Shown one piece after another: positions 24,880-31,653 of a stretch of DNA of 45,294 bases. Within the stretch, counting starts at the first letter, position 1; each line of letters starts with the position of its first letter. This stretch comes from CAZVEE01 sp964625525 (GTDB lineage Bacteria > Pseudomonadota > Alphaproteobacteria > JAJFIK01), in NCBI GenBank assembly GCA_964625525.1, contig CAZVEE010000023.1:1-45294 (forward strand). The letters are read 5' to 3'. The notes beneath the pieces were generated by a model. That model worked only from the letters and a program-made list of their open reading frames with translations, was not told the DNA's origin and ran no database searches. Made by a program: the position numbers and the translations under genes.

Positions 24880-26351
24880 TCGCTATGAGCTTTATGGATT
24901 GGGTGGTGCTGGCCGTACTCGTCCTGCCTTTGGGGTGGAGCGGTGGGGTGTGGGCGATCCGCCGGCTGACCATGGCGCCCACAACCATGCCTGATGAGCG
25001 GGCGCAGCGGTTCGTGCTAGCGGCCATGATCGCGCCCGTGGGGATTGGAGCCCTCGTTTTCGCGGTGGCGGCACTGTTGCCGGAGCAGATGGCGCACTTG
25101 CCAGCGTTTGAGAATGGAGGACTGCCAGGGGTGTTCAGCAGCGAGAACGGAACCGTTGTGCCGCCTCCGGTGGATCCGGCGCCGGTGTTTCCGCTGCTCC
25201 GCTGGGTGGCCGTGCTGTATGGGCTCGGCGTTTTGGTGGGGACGGTGCGGCTCGCTCATGCACAGATGATCTTGAACCGGATCGTCCACCGCGCTACGCC
25301 GCTGCCTGACGCTCTGCCCCTGGATGCACTGGACCAGGATGCACGAGATCAGGAGACGCTAGATGAGGGAGCCCCGCGCCATCCGCGTGCGGCCCTGGTG
25401 GAAACCGCGGACACGATCACGCCTTTCGCCCATTGGAGCGGCCTGATCGTGCTGCCTGCCGTACTGCGCAGGGTGTTGTCCACGCGCCAGCTCAGCCTGG
25501 TGATCCGCCATGAGGCGGCGCATATGCGCCGGGGCGATCCGCGCTTGTTTCTGGCGCTCGCCTGGCTCGATGTGCTGGCCTGGATGAATCCGTTCGTGCG
25601 CTGGCAGACCCAGCAGGTGCGCCTGACCGCCGAACTGGCCTGTGACGCGCAGGCCCTTGGCCCTGCGTCCCCTCTCATGCGCAAAGCCTATGCGGAAGCG
25701 CTCGTGACGGCTTTGAAGCATACCGCCGGGAACGCTCTGCACAGCGCCCCGGCGGTCTTCTCAACCCGGACCAAAGGAGAGTACCGAATGAGAATAGCCG
25801 CGATCATGCAACCTTCCGGCGCCCGTCGCAAGGGCCTGAGCTGGCGCGCCCAAGGCCTGTTGGCGGCCCTGGCCGTGCCGCTTCTCGCGGGGCAACTGCT
25901 GTCCGCCCAGGCCGCCTCCACCAACACTGATGCCCCGGCCTTCGCCGTGATGCCGCTCGATGGTCGGGTCTCCAGTCTGTATGGAGAGCGCCATCATCCC
26001 ATCACCGGGCAAATGGTTCACCACCATGGCGTTGACATCGCCGCCCCCATGGGCACCGCCATTGTGGCCCCCGCGGCCGGGACGGTGCGGCGTGTCCGTC
26101 CGTCCAATGAAGGCTATGGCAATTTTCTGGAGATCGACCACGGGGGCGGCTATGTCACCCGCTATGGCCAGTTGCAGAGTTTCGAAGTGGCCGAAGGGGA
26201 TCGCGTCTCCGCCGGACAGATCATTGCCCGGGTCGGATCAAGCGGCCGCTCCACGGGGCCGCACCTGCATCTGGAAGTGATCAAGGATGGGGAGCGGGTG
26301 GACCCGGCCACGCTCCTCACCTTGCCGCAACAGCGTCCGCTGAACCGGTAA
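24876..26351 (+). CDS. Fused M56 membrane metalloprotease and M23 peptidase
   Basis: 491 residues. Residues 1-330 are BlaR1-like: membrane helices near 8-25, 45-65 and 105-125, then the zinc-protease motif H212-E-A-A-H216 in VIRHEAAHMRRGD followed by ALAWLDVLAWMNPF and ELACDA, as in M56 peptidases. After another membrane helix (about 322-345, QGLLAALAVPLLAGQLLSAQA) the C-terminal 130 residues are an M23 (LytM/lysostaphin-type) domain: RHHPITGQMVHHHGVD with zinc ligands His383 and Asp387, GYVTRYGQL, and the TGPHLHLEV motif with His463 and His465. BlaR1 carries a penicillin-binding domain at this place; here a peptidoglycan peptidase-type domain replaces it. It could therefore sense or cut peptide cross-links outside while cleaving BlaI inside. 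Confidence 0.88.
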   Translation: MIAMSFMDWVVLAVLVLPLGWSGGVWAIRRLTMAPTTMPDERAQRFVLAAMIAPVGIGALVFAVAALLPEQMAHLPAFENGGLPGVFSSENGTVVPPPVDPAPVFPLLRWVAVLYGLGVLVGTVRLAHAQMILNRIVHRATPLPDALPLDALDQDARDQETLDEGAPRHPRAALVETADTITPFAHWSGLIVLPAVLRRVLSTRQLSLVIRHEAAHMRRGDPRLFLALAWLDVLAWMNPFVRWQTQQVRLTAELACDAQALGPASPLMRKAYAEALVTALKHTAGNALHSAPAVFSTRTKGEYRMRIAAIMQPSGARRKGLSWRAQGLLAALAVPLLAGQLLSAQAASTNTDAPAFAVMPLDGRVSSLYGERHHPITGQMVHHHGVDIAAPMGTAIVAPAAGTVRRVRPSNEGYGNFLEIDHGGGYVTRYGQLQSFEVAEGDRVSAGQIIARVGSSGRSTGPHLHLEVIKDGERVDPATLLTLPQQRPLNR

Positions 26352-26366
26352 GGACCGCGTGAGTAT

Positions 26367-26422
26367 AAGGCCGCGGCCGAGGGCGGGGATCCGTGTAAGG
26401 CGATCCGTCCGGACGCGGCCTT
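26367..26422. terminator. Possible terminator between M56-M23 and glutaminase genes
   Basis: AAGGCCGCG (26367-26375) pairs with CGCGGCCTT (26414-26422) around a 38-nt GC-rich loop region in the gap between two converging genes. The position suits transcription termination, but the loop is long and the T tract is only three bases. Confidence 0.3.
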
Positions 26423-26444
26423 TCAACGGGGTCGGCCATCCCGG

Positions 26445-27371
26445 TTATCCGAAGATGGACCAGCCGGTTTCTTGCGCCAGGTGCTCTAGCGCCAGAGTGC
26501 CCGCCAGGGAGTTACCGGCAGGCGTTAAGCCGGGCGACCATACCGCAATGGAGGCTCGCCCCGGCGCAATGGCGAGAATGCCGCCACCCACGCCGCTCTT
26601 GGCCGGGAGCCCCACATGAAAGGCCACATCGCCCGATGCGTCATAGTGGCCGCAGGTCAGCATGAGGGCCAGGATCCGTCGAGCGTTCTGGGCGGAACAA
26701 ATGCGCTGTCCACTGACCGGATCAACGCCGCCATGGGCCAGATAAAGCCCGGCACGCGCAAGCTGGCGGCAGCTCATGGCGAGAGCACATTGGTGAACGT
26801 AAACCCCAAGGGTGGTCGCAACCGAACCCGTCAGGATACCGAAGCTCTTCATGAAATGCGCCAAGCTCGCATTGCGGTGGCCGGTCTGTGCCTCCGAGGC
26901 CGCCACATCCCTGTCGATGTGCACATCCGGCGACTGCGTGAGATGGCGGGCGAAGGCCTCAATCGTGGCGATGGCAGGCTCGGCGCTCGCGCCGGTGACC
27001 AGCAGATCCGTCACGGCGAGCGCACCAGCATTCAGGAACGGATTGCGCGGGCGCCCCTGTTCCCGCTCCAACTGAACGATGGAGTTGAACGCCGTGCCCG
27101 ACGGTTCACAGCCGACGCGGTTCCACACCGCATCCCCCGAGGTCTCCAGCGCTAATGTCAGGGTCAGGACTTTTGAAATGCTCTGAATAGAGAACGCCAT
27201 ATCCGCATCGCCTATGGCAGCGGTCTCGCCGGACGGCGTGGCGATGGCGATCCCAAAACGCTGTGGATCCACACGGGCCAGGGCGGGGATGTAATCCGCC
27301 ACCCGGCCCTGACCAATGGCAGGCGCAATTGTAGTGTGAACATGGGCAAGCAGGGCCGAGAGCGTCATCAT
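26445..27371 (-). CDS. glsA: Glutaminase
   Basis: 308 residues from the ATG at 27371, the same length as E. coli glutaminases; a longer frame to 27452 adds unrelated sequence. It belongs to the serine-dependent beta-lactamase-like glutaminase family. GQGRVADYIPALA is at residues 20-32, the catalytic S64-x-x-K67 pair is in FSIQSISKV, and EPSGTAFNSIVQLE, RPRNPFLNAGALAV, TLGVYVHQCALAM and LPAKSGVGGGILA follow. It hydrolyses glutamine to glutamate and ammonia in the cytoplasm. The reading is intact throughout. It lies next to the porin-amtB-glnA group, though on the other strand, making a local glutamine/ammonia cycle. Which of the adjacent ATG codons is used is uncertain. Confidence 0.92.
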   Translation of the reverse strand: MMTLSALLAHVHTTIAPAIGQGRVADYIPALARVDPQRFGIAIATPSGETAAIGDADMAFSIQSISKVLTLTLALETSGDAVWNRVGCEPSGTAFNSIVQLEREQGRPRNPFLNAGALAVTDLLVTGASAEPAIATIEAFARHLTQSPDVHIDRDVAASEAQTGHRNASLAHFMKSFGILTGSVATTLGVYVHQCALAMSCRQLARAGLYLAHGGVDPVSGQRICSAQNARRILALMLTCGHYDASGDVAFHVGLPAKSGVGGGILAIAPGRASIAVWSPGLTPAGNSLAGTLALEHLAQETGWSIFG

Positions 27372-27452
27372 GGGCATCCATTGCAGGGTGTCGGACCCGA
27401 CGCTCTTACGCATGCTGGGCGGTGAGGGCAAGCGGTGGGCAGGGACGGGCAT

Positions 27453-27866
27453 CGTCTTCTGATACCAAACGGTCCGGCCATGCTTTGACCATGAGGACCG
27501 CGATAAGCCGCATCACGGCGCCGACGAATGCGGCAGTGATGGCCTCTTGCCCGTTTTTTAAGCGCTAGTTCTTAGGCATTGCCTGCCAAGTGAGCAATTT
27601 TCGTGCTCGCAGAGTCCGTTAATTAGAATTTTATGTTGCTGCGTGTCGTGGCCGATGAATAGCCTTGCGGGTAGGCGCGGCGATCTTTGCCGAATGGGCC
27701 GCGCTGTCAATCACGCCGGAGACGTCGGCGTGGGGTCGCACACAAGGCAGACATCCGCCACCGGACCATCGCCCGAAAAGGCGGGCCGGCGCGCGGATGA
27801 GGGGACAGTCCATCCCGCATCGCCTCGACAGGGTCAGGCGGGATCACACAATAAAGGGATACAGGC
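27453..27866. other. Divergent intergenic region of the nitrogen cluster
   Basis: About 410 bp with no convincing gene. The AT-richer part at 27590-27640 probably holds promoters for glutaminase and porin. A GG-N10-GC element (TGGC at 27649-27652, GC at 27662-27663) has the spacing of a sigma-54 promoter but a poor match in its -12 part. A GGGAT/ATCCC inverted pair (about 27812 and 27840) lies just before the porin ribosome-binding site. Confidence 0.4.
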
Positions 27867-28703
27867 ATGACCTGCTCACAAACTGTACCGTCCGGTCCGG
27901 CCAAGCCGTCCACCATGGCCAGACCGTCCATCCATCGCCACCTCGCGGGCGGCAGCGCCCTCACGGCGGCCCTGATGTTGGGGGCGGCGCTGGCGGTCAC
28001 GCCCGTCACGCCGGCGCATGCGGATGAATTGTCCGTCTCCACCACGTGGGCGCTGGAGTCCGAGTATATCTTCCGTGGTATTCAGTTTGCGGAGACATCA
28101 TTTCAGCCGGATATCAGCCTGTCCTATGGCGGTTTCACGCTGGGCGCCTGGGCCAGTATTCCGGTCGGGGACGATGATGTGGCCTTCGGCGACGAAGTGG
28201 ACATCTATGGCAGCTATGAGACGTCCGTGACGGACTTGGTCTCTGCCAGTGTCGGCTTCACCTATTACATGTTCCCCGATGCCATGAGCGGCTTCTTCGA
28301 TACGCTCGATGAAGAAGATGGCACGGGCGCCAACACGTTTGAACTGTTCGCGTCCGCCGGGTTTGATGTGTTCTTGTCGCCGAGCGCGACCATCTACTAC
28401 GATTTCATGTTTGAGACCGTCACGCTGGAAGGCTCCGCCGGCTACTCCTTCCCCATCACCGAGGCTCTGAGCTTCGATGTGGGGGGCACCATCGGCCATG
28501 TCATCGATGACGATGATGACGCGGATTACACCTATGCCAGCGTCACCGGCGATCTCGCCTATGCCTTCACCGAGGATGTGTCGGGTGCGGTGGGCGTGCG
28601 CTACGGCGCATCGTCCGAGGACTTCTATTTCGGCGATCTGGACGGTGTGCCTGATGAAGGCAATTCCGTGTGGTTCGGCGCGAGCTTGTCCGCGGGCTTC
28701 TGA
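27867..28703 (+). CDS. TorF-family putative porin
   Basis: 278 residues, ATG preceded by AAAGGGA. A long signal peptide (about residues 1-52, ending AHADE) leads to an outer-membrane beta barrel: STTWALESEYIFRGIQFAETSFQPD is the hallmark start of this family, followed by paired amphipathic strands and the closing WFGASLSAGF with terminal Phe. The mature part is acidic, as is common in marine outer-membrane proteins. TorF porins are regularly found upstream of amtB and P-II/glnA genes in proteobacteria and are thought to let small nitrogen compounds cross the outer membrane; direct proof is limited. amtB starts 41 bp downstream, so the two are probably cotranscribed. Confidence 0.88.
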   Translation: MTCSQTVPSGPAKPSTMARPSIHRHLAGGSALTAALMLGAALAVTPVTPAHADELSVSTTWALESEYIFRGIQFAETSFQPDISLSYGGFTLGAWASIPVGDDDVAFGDEVDIYGSYETSVTDLVSASVGFTYYMFPDAMSGFFDTLDEEDGTGANTFELFASAGFDVFLSPSATIYYDFMFETVTLEGSAGYSFPITEALSFDVGGTIGHVIDDDDDADYTYASVTGDLAYAFTEDVSGAVGVRYGASSEDFYFGDLDGVPDEGNSVWFGASLSAGF

Positions 28704-28744
28704 AGCATGCGCATGCGTCAATTGTTCAGGTGAAGGTGGGGATT

Positions 28745-30073
28745 ATGATCAACAGGAAAGTCTTGGGCAGTGCCGGCGTGGCCGGTCTTGCCATGGCGCT
28801 GGTGGCACAGCCCGCATGGGCCGCAGTGCCCGATGAAAGCGCTTATGTCTTCAACACGTTCCTCTTCCTTGTCGCGGGGTTCCTCGTGATGTTCATGGCG
28901 GCGGGCTTTTGTATGCTCGAAGCCGGGTCGGTGCGATCGAAGAACGTGGCGACCATCTGTCTCAAGAATATCGCGCTTTATGCTCTGGCGGGCGTGATGT
29001 TCTATCTGATCGGCTACAATCTGATGTATCAGGATGTGGGCGAGTTCGGCGGTGGCTGGTTCGGCATGCCCGGTCTGTGGAGCCCGGACGATTCAGCCAT
29101 CGAAGGAGGAGACTTCTCGGGTGGTTATGCCGCGTCCTCGGACTGGTATTTCCAGATGGTGTTCGTGGCGACGACCGCGTCCATCGTGTCGGGCACCTTG
29201 GCGGAACGGATCAAGATCTGGCCGTTCCTGATCTTCGTCGCCATTTTGACGGCTCTGATTTATCCCATTCAGGGCGCGTGGAAATGGGGCGGCGGCTGGC
29301 TTGATGTCATGGGCTTTGCCGATTTTGCGGGCTCGACCATCGTTCATTCGGTGGGCGGTTGGGCGGCGCTGACCGGTGCGATTGTGCTCGGCGCCCGGGA
29401 AGGCCGCTATGGCGCGGATGGGACGATCAATCCCATGCCCGGGTCATCGTTGCCGCTCGTGACGCTTGGGACGTTCATCCTGTGGCTGGGGTGGTTTGGC
29501 TTTAACGGCGGCTCGCAGCTCGCCATCGGTTCGGCGGCCGATGCGGTGGCTGTCGCTAATATCTTCGTCAACACCAACACGGCTGCGGCCGGGGGCCTGC
29601 TCGTGGCCATGGTGCTCACCCACCTCTTCTTTGGGCGGATCATCCTGTCGACTGTCTTGAACGGAGCGTTGGCGGGCCTGGTGTCCATCACGGCTGCACC
29701 AGACACGCCCACCATGGGTCTTGCCTTCCTGATTGGCGGCGTGGGCGGTCTGATCGTGGTGTTCACCGAGCCGCTTCTGGAGAAGCTGGGCGTCGATGAC
29801 GTGGTGGGCGCCATCCCGGTGCACCTGTTTGCCGGCATCTGGGGAACGCTCGCGGTGGCCCTGACCTATCAGGCGGACGATACGACCATGGCCGAGCAGT
29901 TCGTCATTCAGGCGACGGGCGTGGGCGCCATTGCTGGCTTTGTCATCGTCTCCAGCTTGGTGGTTTGGCTGTTGCTGCGCTTCACACTGGGCCTGCGCGC
30001 CAGTACCGAGCAGGAGCAGGTGGGTCTCGATATGTCCGAACAAGGTATGAAAGCCTATCCGGAATTTGTCTAA
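28745..30073 (+). CDS. amtB: Ammonium transporter AmtB
   Basis: 442 residues from ATG 28745, preceded by GAAGGTGGGG. A signal peptide (MINRKVL... ending AWAAV) is followed by 11 membrane helices. Family signatures are present: FMAAGFCMLEAGSVRSKN in helix 2, FQMVFVATTASIVSGTLAERI (with the external Trp/Phe/Ser recruitment region nearby), DFAGSTIVHSVGGWAAL with the first pore His, FILWLGWFGFNGGSQL, and IPVHLFAGIWGTLAV with the second pore His. It conducts ammonia/ammonium across the inner membrane and is normally gated by P-II protein (GlnK), which is not encoded nearby. A strong terminator separates it from glnA, so the two are separate transcripts or are joined by readthrough. Confidence 0.95.
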   Translation: MINRKVLGSAGVAGLAMALVAQPAWAAVPDESAYVFNTFLFLVAGFLVMFMAAGFCMLEAGSVRSKNVATICLKNIALYALAGVMFYLIGYNLMYQDVGEFGGGWFGMPGLWSPDDSAIEGGDFSGGYAASSDWYFQMVFVATTASIVSGTLAERIKIWPFLIFVAILTALIYPIQGAWKWGGGWLDVMGFADFAGSTIVHSVGGWAALTGAIVLGAREGRYGADGTINPMPGSSLPLVTLGTFILWLGWFGFNGGSQLAIGSAADAVAVANIFVNTNTAAAGGLLVAMVLTHLFFGRIILSTVLNGALAGLVSITAAPDTPTMGLAFLIGGVGGLIVVFTEPLLEKLGVDDVVGAIPVHLFAGIWGTLAVALTYQADDTTMAEQFVIQATGVGAIAGFVIVSSLVVWLLLRFTLGLRASTEQEQVGLDMSEQGMKAYPEFV

Positions 30074-30084
30074 GTCCGGACGAA

Positions 30085-30126
30085 GCGGGTCGCCAGGTCT
30101 CAGTCCCTGGCGGCCCGCCCTTTTTT
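30085..30126 (+). terminator. Rho-independent terminator after amtB
   Basis: GCGGG-T-CGCCAGG pairs with CCTGGCG-G-CCCGC (30085-30097 with 30106-30118) around an 8-nt loop, followed by CC and a run of six T. Confidence 0.93.
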
Positions 30127-30164
30127 AGTGATCAAGATCCAATAACCCGTTCAAGAGGCGACCC

Positions 30165-31574
30165 ATGGCCGATACGGCATCTCTTCTTCAGCGCATCCGC
30201 GATGACGGCGTGGAATATGTAGATCTGCGCTTTACCGACCCGCGCGGTAAGTGGCAGCACGTGACGTTCGACCAGTCCATGGTGGACGAGGACTTTCTCA
30301 CCGAAGGCGCCATGTTCGATGGCTCGTCCATCGCTGGCTGGAAAGCGATCAACGAATCCGACATGAATCTGATGCCCGATCTGGGGTCTGCGGTCATGGA
30401 TCCGTTCATGGCCAAGCCCACGCTGGCTTTGTTCTGCGACGTGCTGGAACCCATGACAAGCCAGCCCTATAACCGCGATCCCCGCTCCACGGCGCGCCTG
30501 GCCGAAGCGCATCTGGCCCAGACCGGCATCGGTGACACCGCCTTTTTTGGTCCGGAAGCAGAGTTCTTCATTTTCGATGACGTGCGCTGGTCGGTGGAGC
30601 AGAACGACACTGGCTTCACTTTCGACTCCACGGAAGGCCCGTATAATACGGGGCGGGATTATCCGGGGGGTAATCTGGGGCACCGGCCGGGGCCGAAAGG
30701 CGGTTACTTCCCGGTGCCGCCGGTGGATTCAGGCCAGGATATCCGCTCTGAAATGCTCTCGGTCATGACGGCCATGGGGTTGGAGCCTGAGAAACATCAC
30801 CACGAGGTGGCGCCTTCCCAGCACGAGCTGGGCATGAAATTCGCGCCCCTGACCCGCATGGCCGACAAGATGCAGATGTACAAATATGTCGTGCATCAGG
30901 TGGCCGCCGTGCAGGGCAAGACCGCGACCTTTATGCCCAAGCCCGTCTTTAACGACAACGGGTCGGGCATGCATGTGCACCAATCCATCTGGAGCGGTGG
31001 GGCCCCGGTCTTCGCCGGCTCGGGCTATGCAGATCTGTCGGAGACGGCGCTTTACTATATCGGGGGTATTCTGGCCCATGCTAGGGCCTTGAACGCCTTT
31101 ACCAATCCGAGTACGAACAGTTATAAACGCCTGGTGCCGGGCTATGAGGCGCCGGTGTTGCTCGCTTATTCCTCGCGCAACCGTTCTGCCTCTTGCCGGA
31201 TTCCCTACAGCCCCTCTCCCAAGGGCAAGCGCATGGAAATCCGCTTCCCCGATGCGATGGCCAATCCGAATCTGGCCTTTGCGGCCATGTAGATGGCCGG
31301 CGTTGATGGCATTGAGAACAAGATCCATCCGGGCGATCCGCTGGACAAGGATCTTTACAATCTGCCACCGGAAGAATTGGTCCAAGTGCCGCATATCTCG
31401 CGGTCCCTGCGGGAGGCGCTCGTCCACCTGGATCGGGATCGGGCCTTCCTCACCAAGGGTGGTGTGTTCAATGACGATCAGATTAACGCCTATATCGAAC
31501 TGAAGATGGAGGAGGTGATCCGCTTCGAGACCATGCCTCACCCGGTCGAGTTCGACATGTACTACAGCGCCTGA
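30165..31574 (+). pseudogene. glnA: Type I glutamine synthetase with in-frame amber codon at position 376
   Basis: The full frame is 469 codons plus stop, exactly the usual length of bacterial GlnA. Active-site blocks are all present: FDGSSIAGW, FFGPEAEFFIFD, APSQHELGMKF, NGSGMHVHQS, NPSTNSYKRLVPGYEAP and MEIRFPDAMANPNLAFAAM. At 31290-31292 the codon is TAG where related enzymes have Leu in F-A-A-x-L-M-A-G; the frame then continues perfectly with MAGVDGIENKIHPGDPLD, KDLYNLPPEE (adenylylation Tyr398) and the normal end HPVEFDMYYSA. A single base change from TTG, or two from CTG, would explain it. The 375-residue product would lose the adenylylation loop and the C-terminal oligomer contacts and is probably inactive. 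Alternatives are a base-call error, amber suppression, or a second glnA elsewhere. Confidence 0.93.
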
Positions 31575-31596
31575 CAGGCGCAGGCGAGAGGGCATG

Positions 31597-31631
31597 AAAA
31601 AGGCCAGCCACGGGTTCCCGTGGCTGGCCTT
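31597..31631. terminator. Bidirectional terminator between glnA and RTX gene
   Basis: A 15-bp perfect stem (AAGGCCAGCCACGGG and its complement) with a minimal loop lies between the converging glnA and RTX genes. The minus-strand side ends in TTTTT, so it is strongest for the RTX transcript; the plus side (TGTCATTT) is weaker. Confidence 0.9.
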
Positions 31632-31653
31632 GTCATTTGCATCACCTGGTTGA

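Noticed and set aside
27560..27590. Sigma-54-like element on the minus strand upstream of glutaminase
   Set aside because: TTGGCAGGCAATGC has GG and GC only eight bases apart instead of the required ten.
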